This document shows, piece after piece, positions 1 to 5,183 of a stretch of 5,406 nucleotides of DNA. The translations under genes were made by a program, and so were the position numbers. The notes under the pieces are model-generated. The model was not told where the DNA came from and searched no databases. It saw only the letters and a list, made by a program, of their open reading frames with translations. The DNA comes from Nitrososphaerales archaeon (GTDB lineage: Archaea > Thermoproteota > Nitrososphaeria > Nitrososphaerales > Nitrososphaeraceae). The stretch covers positions 1-5,406 of the forward strand of contig JARBAV010000299.1 of NCBI GenBank assembly GCA_029237515.1. The letters are read 5' to 3'. Within the stretch, counting starts at the first letter, position 1. Each line of letters begins with the position of its first letter.

Positions 1-805
1 AGGAGAGTAGAGGTGATCTTAATTCTGAAGACCAAAGTATTGCACCATTATCTTTGTTTATCCGATAGAGGTTACCGCTTTGAGTCCCAATGTAAATGGA
101 AGGAAATCCTGGATCATTGTAACTATCAGTGTCGGTTGTAAGACAGGGAGATGAAGATCTGATCTTGCCTTGTAGATTGGTTTTCCAGATCAACTTTCCG
201 TCAAAATCTAAGGAATACAAATTGCAATCATCAGAGCCAACGAAGATTTTGTGCCCATCAGATGATGGCGAACACCAGACTTCTCCGCCAGTATCGAACT
301 GCCATCTGAGAGTACCTTCGTTGCCTATAGCGTAAATCTTTCCATCTAAACATCCGAAGACATGAATATCTTTGACAGAACAGATTGATGAAAAAACTCC
401 GTTTGGGAGTTCATACTTCCAGTTTTCGGTTGCATCATGAACGCTAAAGGCGCTAACGCTACTAAGTGCACTATCAGCGACCGGTTTATAGACCCATTTT
501 GAAAAGGTCCCTACTATTAGTTGATTTTTATATATCGAGGGGCTCGCAACAACAGGATTGAATGCATTAATATGCCATTTAACGACAGAACTTCTCCTAT
601 CAATTCGGTATATGCGACCAGTGATTGTTCCTACAAAAACTGACTGTTCGTCTGACACGGGGGAGGACAGAACTGGACCTACTTTAATCATATTCCTAAA
701 GATTGGCTTTCGAAGAAAGGCAGAACTTGACGTACCGGACCTCTGATAACTACCTTTGAAGCATGTCCAGAAATCCTGTGATTTTGAGTCAGACGATAAA
801 GACAT
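1..805 (-). CDS. PQQ-like beta-propeller repeat protein (C-terminus cut by window edge)
   Basis: I translated this minus-strand frame by hand: 268 codons are open from an ATG at 805 down to the window edge, with no stop. An in-frame TAG lies five codons upstream of the ATG, and no other start codon falls between, so the start is firm. The protein opens with W13-T-C-F, then R22-S-G, the usual entry motif of PQQ-like propellers. Repeats follow with the pattern G-x-(I/L)-Y-x-(I/L) then a Trp on the next strand: GRIYRID then VVKW, DGKIYAIG then LRWQF, CNLYSLDFDGKLIWK, and GNLYRINKDNGAILW. About four blades are visible and more should lie beyond the edge. There is no signal peptide or membrane segment, so I infer a cytosolic protein. 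These propellers usually serve as binding scaffolds or as sugar or alcohol dehydrogenases that bind PQQ; nothing here shows PQQ binding or catalysis, so the role is unknown. It is transcribed divergently from rpl39e. Confidence 0.88.
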   Translation of the reverse strand, partial: MSLSSDSKSQDFWTCFKGSYQRSGTSSSAFLRKPIFRNMIKVGPVLSSPVSDEQSVFVGTITGRIYRIDRRSSVVKWHINAFNPVVASPSIYKNQLIVGTFSKWVYKPVADSALSSVSAFSVHDATENWKYELPNGVFSSICSVKDIHVFGCLDGKIYAIGNEGTLRWQFDTGGEVWCSPSSDGHKIFVGSDDCNLYSLDFDGKLIWKTNLQGKIRSSSPCLTTDTDSYNDPGFPSIYIGTQSGNLYRINKDNGAILWSSELRSPLLS

Positions 806-825
806 TTGATATGCTGTCTAGCTCT

Positions 826-840
826 GGGTATGGAATACCC
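826..840. promoter_or_regulatory. Perfect inverted repeat, candidate operator of the propeller gene
   Basis: GGGTAT, a 3-base spacer GGA, then ATACCC form a perfect 6+6 dyad that starts 20 bases upstream of the propeller start codon at 805. It lies between a TATA-like element (849-858, minus strand) and the start codon. By the usual archaeal spacing of about 25 bases, the predicted transcription start would fall at or near its downstream edge. A dyad in that place suits a repressor that blocks polymerase or TFB loading. The dyad is seen directly; its function is inference. Confidence 0.4.
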
Positions 841-848
841 CTCTCTTC

Positions 849-858
849 TAATAATATG
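849..858 (-). promoter_or_regulatory. TATA-like element for the propeller gene
   Basis: On the minus strand this reads CATATTATTA, an A/T-rich stretch whose centre lies about 48 bases upstream of the ATG at 805. The archaeal TATA box normally sits 25-27 bases before the transcription start, which predicts a start near 826 and a leader of about 20 bases. I see no convincing Shine-Dalgarno sequence before the ATG. It is a weaker match than the TATA box facing rpl39e. Confidence 0.35.
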
Positions 859-914
859 TTGCATATCGCCACAGTCAAGGATAGGATATCTTTCCTTCAG
901 GTGCTGCACTAACA

Positions 915-924
915 TTTAAAAATA
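915..924 (+). promoter_or_regulatory. TATA box of the rpl39e-rpl31e unit
   Basis: TTTAAAAATA is a strong archaeal TATA-box match. Its centre is about 31 bases before the TTG at 951, so transcription should start only a few bases before the gene. The mRNA would be leaderless or nearly so, which fits the lack of a Shine-Dalgarno sequence in front of rpl39e. The spacing supports the unusual TTG as the true start. Confidence 0.65.
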
Positions 925-950
925 GGCGAAGATACTCCTCGGTCTATAGC

Positions 951-1109
951 TTGGCTGCCAGAAAGAACACCTCGCGAAAAAAGAGATTAATAAAACGTAC
1001 AAGGCAGAATAGACCTGTACCAGCATGGGTTATCATTCGTACACATAGACACGTTAGAACAAATCCCAAGAAGCGTCTCTGGCGAAGGACAGATGTCAAT
1101 GTTGGTTGA
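951..1109 (+). CDS. rpl39e: Large ribosomal subunit protein L39e (eL39)
   Basis: A 52-residue protein starting at TTG, extremely rich in Arg and Lys. It begins M-A-A-R-K-N-T and carries the L39e signature: K-R-x-x-K-x-x-R-Q-N-R-P-V-P-A-W at about residues 11-26, then R-T-x-R-x-V-R-T-N-P-K-x-R at 30-42 and a W-R-R-T-D end at 44-48. The length matches the family (about 50 residues). L39e is a small, largely extended protein that lines the nascent-peptide exit tunnel of archaeal and eukaryotic ribosomes and is absent from bacteria. No ATG is available near the N-terminus, and the TATA box at 915-924 places the transcript start just before the TTG. rpl31e follows after 24 bases, so the two are probably co-transcribed; L39e-L31e adjacency is widespread in archaea. 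Gene finders with a high length cutoff or an ATG-only rule would miss it. Confidence 0.95.
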   Translation: MAARKNTSRKKRLIKRTRQNRPVPAWVIIRTHRHVRTNPKKRLWRRTDVNVG

Positions 1110-1114
1110 GATTA

Positions 1115-1120
1115 GAGGTG
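1115..1120 (+). promoter_or_regulatory. Ribosome binding site of rpl31e
   Basis: GAGGTG matches the archaeal Shine-Dalgarno core (complement of the CACCUC at the 16S rRNA 3' end), with 13 bases before the ATG at 1134. This is what an internal gene of a polycistronic mRNA would need, in contrast to the nearly leaderless rpl39e ahead of it. Confidence 0.6.
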
Positions 1121-1133
1121 GAGAGAAGGAATA

Positions 1134-1664
1134 ATGTCACTAAATGAAACTCCTGAAGAAAGCATCTACACTGTAAATTTCAGAAAAGCGTGGATTACGC
1201 CAGAGTATAAGCGAACAAACAGGGTAGTTGGAATATTAAGAGAGTTCGCCAAAAGGCACATGAAGACAGATGATATTAAGATAGATCAATATCTGAACAG
1301 ATACTTGTGGATGAGAGGAAAACGAAATCCACCCAGGAAAATCCGAGTACGAATGACCAAAGACGAAACTGATACTGTGGTAGTTTCACTCTATGAGGAA
1401 TTTAAGGAAAGAAAATCCCAGACAGAAGATCTTGAAGTGAAACAAGAAGTAGAAACACCCGAAGAACAACCCGCCAGAAAGAAAAAGAAAGAAGCTGAAG
1501 GCAAAGAACAAGCCCAGCCTGAGGTTTCAACGAAAGAAGAAGACAAAGATGCAGCCGCGACTAACCCAGATGAAGCGAATAAAAAGGTACCGGAACCGAA
1601 AACGGACGAAAAACCAAGGAAGAAATCTACTAGAAAGAAAAAACCCGTAGATCAAGAGACCTGA
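1134..1664 (+). CDS. rpl31e: Large ribosomal subunit protein L31e (eL31) with a long charged C-terminal tail
   Basis: Residues about 10-90 form the L31e domain: I-Y-T-V-N-F-R-K-A-W near the start, then R-T-N-R-V-V-G-I-L-R-E-F-A-K-R-H, a W59-M-R-G-K-R-N-P-P-R-K-I-R-V-R stretch, and a final beta strand T-V-V-V-S-L. L31e sits at the rim of the peptide exit tunnel, where nascent-chain factors dock. Archaeal L31e is normally about 80-100 residues; this one has 176. The additional 85 or so residues are almost all Lys, Glu, Pro, Ala, Gln, Thr and Asp, with basic clusters at 115-119 and 162-170, and look disordered. The tail shares one uninterrupted frame with the core, so it is part of the protein and not a second gene. 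It lies 24 bases after rpl39e. In many archaea aIF6 follows this pair, but here a secreted-protein gene with its own promoter comes next. Confidence 0.95.
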   Translation: MSLNETPEESIYTVNFRKAWITPEYKRTNRVVGILREFAKRHMKTDDIKIDQYLNRYLWMRGKRNPPRKIRVRMTKDETDTVVVSLYEEFKERKSQTEDLEVKQEVETPEEQPARKKKKEAEGKEQAQPEVSTKEEDKDAAATNPDEANKKVPEPKTDEKPRKKSTRKKKPVDQET

Positions 1665-1730
1665 AGTTCACTTTTCGACTGTAATCTGCTCTTTAGCGGA
1701 CTGATCAATTTCTGGCAGTGTTCAACAAAA

Positions 1731-1740
1731 TTAAAATAAT
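1731..1740 (+). promoter_or_regulatory. TATA box of the PsbP-like gene
   Basis: TTAAAATAAT is centred about 27 bases before the ATG at 1763, exactly the distance expected between an archaeal TATA box and the transcription start. This predicts a leaderless transcript beginning at or beside that ATG. It also makes the GTG at 1718 an unlikely start, because that codon lies upstream of the TATA box. Confidence 0.6.
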
Positions 1741-1762
1741 CCATGCTTTAACACAGCACATC

Positions 1763-2455
1763 ATGAGGTATATATTTACTGAAATTAGTAGAACCCGGTT
1801 CAAGCTCCTTGCAACAGTAGCACTTTTGTCAGCAGTTGTTACTTGTTTACCAAATCTTTGCACTCAGTCATCCTTAGGCCAACTGCCACAACCTGGCAAT
1901 GACATTAAAGACAATTCTACCCAGACTCTCAACCTTCAAAATATTACCTCCCAGCAGCAACCGCGACCTGTTAATGAAACAGAGTTTTCAACTTATGTTT
2001 CTCCTGAATTAGGCATCCAGATCGATCATCCTACTGATTGGTCTCCCAGTGTAAGAGAATTTGCAGATGATATCCAGGTTCTGGAATTCAACGCTAGTAG
2101 ATCCGCGATGATGCAGCTTCTTCCACCCACAGTCCGTATTTCGGCTGCTCCTCAACCCGATATTCAGAATCTGAACCAGTTGACTAAGAATTTGCTTGAG
2201 ATTGCAAATGATTATCCAAGGTTTGTACTCCAGGAGAATGTTACTGCTACCCTAGGAAACGATACAGCACAGAAGGTTATTTACACATACGGAAGTGGAG
2301 ACCCTTCCCAGCAATTTACACTTCAGGCAATGGACATTTGGACCCTCAAAGATGGGAAAAGGTATGTGTTTTCGTACATTGCTCCAAAGTCTGAATTCTC
2401 GATGAATCTACCGGTTGCAGAACATATGATTAGGTCGTTTTCTTTTGAGCAGTAG
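1763..2455 (+). CDS. Secreted or membrane-anchored PsbP-like domain protein
   Basis: From the ATG at 1763 this encodes 230 residues. An uncleaved or cleavable signal segment follows a short basic region: R-T-R-F-K then a hydrophobic run at about 15-29 (LLATVALLSAVVTCL). Residues 35-75 are a Gln/Asn/Thr/Pro-rich linker. The rest fits the PsbP/Mog1 fold: Y78-V-S-P-E-L-G-I-Q-I-D-H-P-x-D-W near its start, then the closing strands with D-I-W-T-L-K-D-G-K-R-Y-V-F-S-Y, a proline before the last helix, and M222-I-R-S-F-S-F at the end. Proteins of this kind are common in thaumarchaeal genomes; their role is not established, and the photosystem II function of plant PsbP cannot apply here. Six N-x-S/T sequons (N51, N60, N71, N110, N159, N166) suit an exported glycoprotein. 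The frame also opens at a GTG at 1718, adding 15 residues, but the TATA box at 1731-1740 and the signal-peptide layout favour 1763. Confidence 0.8.
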   Translation: MRYIFTEISRTRFKLLATVALLSAVVTCLPNLCTQSSLGQLPQPGNDIKDNSTQTLNLQNITSQQQPRPVNETEFSTYVSPELGIQIDHPTDWSPSVREFADDIQVLEFNASRSAMMQLLPPTVRISAAPQPDIQNLNQLTKNLLEIANDYPRFVLQENVTATLGNDTAQKVIYTYGSGDPSQQFTLQAMDIWTLKDGKRYVFSYIAPKSEFSMNLPVAEHMIRSFSFEQ

Positions 2456-2577
2456 CCATAGATTTACAGCAGCTCCAAGGCGGTAGTGGTATGAGGTTTG
2501 CTTTCTCCATGCCAAAGACGTACCCGAGTTTAGTATCCTCAAACATCTTCGGTTCTTCATAGAGGATAGGAAACAGA
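2456..2577. other. Intergenic stretch before the methylthiotransferase gene
   Basis: I find no supported gene here; the minus-strand frame that crosses it (2430-2645) overlaps both neighbouring genes and resembles nothing known to me. A weak TATA-like TTTAGTAT at 2529-2536 could drive the downstream gene with a leader of about 20 bases. GAGG at 2562-2565 could be a Shine-Dalgarno sequence, 12 bases before the ATG at 2578. I see no clear terminator for the PsbP-like gene. Confidence 0.3.
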
Positions 2578-3996
2578 ATGTGCGTAAAATTTGAAGGAAG
2601 TGAGGTGCAACATCTTCCCTTTACAAAGAATTCCAAGAATCGCAATAATGAAGGTCATGTGTTTGCTGATCCCAAGAGTACAGATGGCAACCCATCACCT
2701 AGGGTCTGGATAGAAGCTTATGGTTGCTCTGCAAATATGGCGGATTCCCAGGCAATTGCAGGCGCCCTTTCGGCAAACGGCTTTGAAATCGCAAATCTTG
2801 GCGAAGATCATGACTTGAACGTAATTGTCACTTGTTCCGTAAAGGATACCACTGAGCATAAAATGATGAGTAGGATAAAGGCCCTTTCAATGTCTGGGAA
2901 ACCACTCATAATTGCAGGATGTTTGGCAAAAACTGAAACCGATAAACTTCAAAGACAATTCAGTGGTGCTTCCTTTTTGGGACCAAGGTCATTAACCAAG
3001 ACGGTCAGCTGCGCGAAAGCTGCAATCATGGGTATACAGTCCATTGAATTGGAGGATGTAGATGGGCAGGAAAAGTTGAATATTCCCAGGATGAGAATTA
3101 ACCCTGTTGTGAGTATTATTCAGATAGCAATTGGATGCTTGAGTGAATGTTCGTTCTGTCAAACCAAACTTGCAAAGGGTCAGATAACAAGCTATAGAAT
3201 TGGAGACATTATGCATGCCATAAAGGAAGATACCATGGAAGGTTGTCAAGAAATCTGGCTTTCCTCCACTGACAATGGCTGTTATGGTTTTGATATTGGC
3301 ACAGACATCATCGAATTGTTGAGAAAATGCAGTCTATTACCAGAGGATTTTAGGATACGGATTGGTATGATGAACCCAATGTATCTGGGCTTCTTGAAGG
3401 ATAGACTGCTCCAGCTACTCGAGGAATCAAATAAAATTTATCGATTTCTACACATTCCAGTCCAGAGTGGTAGCGAACGGATATTACGGTCGATGAAGAG
3501 AGGCCATACTGCCAAGATGTACAAAGATATCGTGAAATCTTTTAGAGACAGGTATCGTGATGTTACTATTGGCACAGATATCATTGTTGGTTTCCCAGGT
3601 GAGAGTGAAAAGGACTTTGAGGAGACATTGAATTTGATATCCGATAGCAAACCTGACATCGTAAATTGCTCTAGATATGCTGCTAGACCAGGAACATCTG
3701 CGACATTGCTGGAGGGTAGATTGGACACCAAAATAGTCAAGGATAGAAGTAGTCGAATTCATGAGCTTGCCAAGAAGGTTTCTCGCGAGAGAAACATGAA
3801 GTGGGTTGGATGGGAAGGTAGCATTATCATCGACGAGGTTAGTCAAGATTTCTTTCAGGGAAGGAACTATGCATATAAACCAATTTTTATCAGGAAAGGA
3901 GAATCCGATATTGGTACACCAAAGCTGGGAGATCGAATCATGGTTCGGATAAAAAAATACTCTTCACGAGCTTTAGAGGGAGTCGAGCTAGGTTAG
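2578..3996 (+). CDS. tRNA-t6A37 methylthiotransferase, archaeal/eukaryotic (CDKAL1, e-MtaB) type
   Basis: This 472-residue radical-SAM enzyme should convert t6A at position 37, beside the anticodon of ANN-decoding tRNAs, to ms2t6A. The N-terminal methylthiotransferase domain (about 43-150) holds the three cysteines of the auxiliary 4Fe-4S cluster: C50 in E-A-Y-G-C, C86 in V-T-C-S-V-K, and C115 in A-G-C-L-A-K. The radical-SAM domain carries C187-x3-C191-x2-C194, then H292-I-P-V-Q-S-G-S and the R-G-H-T and V-G-F-P-G-E motifs near 308-342. N406-M-K-W-V-G-W-E-G leads into the C-terminal TRAM domain (about 410-470). The E-R-N-x-K-W-V-G-W-E-G stretch is typical of the archaeal/eukaryotic branch. 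A stop codon at 2560 lies in frame upstream, so ATG 2578 is the first start; it gives about 42 poorly conserved residues before the core, somewhat more than I expect. A GTG at residue 28 is an alternative. The gene stands alone between two intergenic regions. Confidence 0.93.
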   Translation: MCVKFEGSEVQHLPFTKNSKNRNNEGHVFADPKSTDGNPSPRVWIEAYGCSANMADSQAIAGALSANGFEIANLGEDHDLNVIVTCSVKDTTEHKMMSRIKALSMSGKPLIIAGCLAKTETDKLQRQFSGASFLGPRSLTKTVSCAKAAIMGIQSIELEDVDGQEKLNIPRMRINPVVSIIQIAIGCLSECSFCQTKLAKGQITSYRIGDIMHAIKEDTMEGCQEIWLSSTDNGCYGFDIGTDIIELLRKCSLLPEDFRIRIGMMNPMYLGFLKDRLLQLLEESNKIYRFLHIPVQSGSERILRSMKRGHTAKMYKDIVKSFRDRYRDVTIGTDIIVGFPGESEKDFEETLNLISDSKPDIVNCSRYAARPGTSATLLEGRLDTKIVKDRSSRIHELAKKVSRERNMKWVGWEGSIIIDEVSQDFFQGRNYAYKPIFIRKGESDIGTPKLGDRIMVRIKKYSSRALEGVELG

Positions 3997-4050
3997 AGAA
4001 AAAAAATAATGGTCTAATCCGGGAATGTAATGTCAGAAATTGAGCTACGC

Positions 4051-4059
4051 TTTAAAATA
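4051..4059 (+). promoter_or_regulatory. Upstream TATA-like element before ftsZ
   Basis: TTTAAAATA is a good TATA-box match, 71 bases upstream of the TTG at 4131. Used as a promoter it would start transcription near 4082 and give a leader of about 50 bases. It may be a second promoter for the FtsZ-like gene. It could also be a chance A/T-rich match. Confidence 0.35.
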
Positions 4060-4066
4060 GGTATAG

Positions 4067-4080
4067 TACGATTTATCGTA
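4067..4080. repeat. Perfect inverted repeat between the two TATA elements
   Basis: TACGAT-TT-ATCGTA is a perfect dyad with 6-base arms, ending 12 bases before the second TATA element. As DNA it could be a regulator site over the upstream promoter. As RNA it could form a 5-pair stem with a TTTA loop followed by ACTTTTAAC, a weak terminator for the methylthiotransferase gene. The sequence cannot separate these options. Confidence 0.4.
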
Positions 4081-4091
4081 ACTTTTAACTA

Positions 4092-4104
4092 GTATAAATT
4101 ATAC
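4092..4104 (+). promoter_or_regulatory. Main TATA box of ftsZ, itself palindromic
   Basis: GTATAA-A-TTATAC holds a TATAAATTATA core and is a perfect 6+6 dyad around one base. From its centre the expected transcription start is about 4124, so the mRNA would begin some 7 bases before the TTG at 4131 and about 40 bases before the internal ATG at 4164. Its symmetry means it could direct TBP in either orientation, but no minus-strand gene lies close enough to benefit. Confidence 0.6.
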
Positions 4105-4130
4105 ACCTCTCTACGGGGGCTGCAGGACTG

Positions 4131-5183
4131 TTGGATAAACTTTCAAGTGATACTTTGAATAATATGAAAAAACCAGTTCTTCTTTTGGGAGTGGGTGGAC
4201 TAGGAAGCAGATTGGCTTCGAAGATAGCAAACGAACTTGGGTGCGCTTGTTCGATAGTTACGGATGATGAAGGGTGCGAAACAGGAGGATATCCGACCGT
4301 TCTGATAAACACACAATCATGGATCAATCCATCTGGTCGTAGACTTAGATTCTATGCTCAAGCATCCGTGGATAGGATCAAGACTTTAGTAGCGGGCTAC
4401 AAAACAGTTTTAATCATAGGTAATCTAGCCGGAAAAGCTGGAAATGCACTCTGCCCAACAATTTGTAACACTATTAGAAACCATCAATCTTCTGTCGCAA
4501 ATCAAACAAGTGAAGCCGCCTTATCTTCATTCCATTCGAGGCCTCAAACAAATGATATTGACATCATTACATTCATTATTATGCCCTTCAAATTTGAAAA
4601 GAACAGAATCTTTGACGCAGGAATTTCATTGCGTAGGATTCGAGAATCTTCTGGTGCAGTTGTCGTTATTGACAATGATGCATTTCTAGATAACAATCCT
4701 GATTTGACAATTTCGCAATGCTATGATCTTACCAATCAGGCATTATTTGACACTATTTCTTCATTTTATCAGACTGAATTCAACGTTGATCTTAATTTAT
4801 TAAGTGTAGGAAGACCTAATAGAGATTCCGTCTCATCTTCCGCAAAGGATTCACTGGCGATGCTGTTGGATAATACCGACATTGAATCCGTGAGACGTAC
4901 TCTGGTTCATGTTATGGGTGGCGATAGGATATCGGTAGGCGCAATGAATGATCTAGTCGATACAATTCAATCGATCTTTAAAAAAGATAGCGTGAGCAGT
5001 GTAAATCTAATGATGTCAAACCCAGGGCATGTCAATGTGCATCTTCTTTCTTCGGTTGTCTCTAAAACAAAATTCGACAGTTATGATCCGTTGTCCGAAA
5101 TTATCCCTTCTAGTAATAACCTTGATTGGGACGAATTGGATTGCTCCCCTGAAATTAGTTTAGACATAAGGAACGTTGAATAG
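4131..5183 (+). CDS. ftsZ: Divergent FtsZ/tubulin-fold protein of thaumarchaeal type
   Basis: The 350-residue protein follows the FtsZ fold in order. The first strand and nucleotide loop read P15-V-L-L-L-G-V-G-G-L-G. The T4 position reads G97-N-L-A-G-K-A-G-N in place of the canonical GGGTGTG. Then come M151-P-F-K-F-E (FtsZ: P-F-x-F-E), V178-V-I-D-N-D (FtsZ: V-I-x-N-D), and N218-V-D-L-N-L-L at the T7 loop, where FtsZ has N-x-D-F-A-D. The C-terminal activation domain is recognisable from R255-R-T-L-V-H-V-M-G-G to about V310, followed by an acidic tail. The second T7 aspartate, needed for GTP hydrolysis across the subunit interface, is replaced by Leu. Binding or hydrolysis of GTP in the canonical way is therefore doubtful. 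Thaumarchaeal FtsZ homologues are known to be divergent, and these cells divide with Cdv proteins, so a structural role is likelier. The start is TTG 4131 (near the predicted mRNA start) or ATG 4164, which has AGTGAT as a possible ribosome site. Confidence 0.82.
   Translation: MDKLSSDTLNNMKKPVLLLGVGGLGSRLASKIANELGCACSIVTDDEGCETGGYPTVLINTQSWINPSGRRLRFYAQASVDRIKTLVAGYKTVLIIGNLAGKAGNALCPTICNTIRNHQSSVANQTSEAALSSFHSRPQTNDIDIITFIIMPFKFEKNRIFDAGISLRRIRESSGAVVVIDNDAFLDNNPDLTISQCYDLTNQALFDTISSFYQTEFNVDLNLLSVGRPNRDSVSSSAKDSLAMLLDNTDIESVRRTLVHVMGGDRISVGAMNDLVDTIQSIFKKDSVSSVNLMMSNPGHVNVHLLSSVVSKTKFDSYDPLSEIIPSSNNLDWDELDCSPEISLDIRNVE

Noticed and set aside
129..746. Plus-strand frames at 129-335 and 558-746
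   Set aside because: They lie opposite the propeller gene, which has clear repeat motifs through this stretch, and their translations show no family features.
877..897. AAGGA ... TCCTT inverted repeat with an inner GATATC
   Set aside because: The arms are five bases, the spacing is 11 bases, and it does not line up with either promoter; this is expected by chance.
688..915. Minus-strand frame of 75 codons beginning in the divergent promoter region
   Set aside because: About half of it overlaps the propeller gene in another frame on the same strand. It would run through the promoter elements at 826-858 and resembles no family I know.
2430..2645. Minus-strand frame spanning the gap before the methylthiotransferase gene
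   Set aside because: It overlaps both flanking genes and has no recognisable motifs. I found no promoter for it.
2992..3846. Minus-strand frames at 2992-3249, 3438-3740 and 3484-3846
   Set aside because: All lie within the methylthiotransferase gene, whose motifs are intact across the region. Two of them also overlap each other.
4085..4689. Frames at 4085-4327 (minus) and 4444-4689 (plus)
   Set aside because: Both are out-of-frame readings of the FtsZ-like gene, and the first also crosses its promoter.
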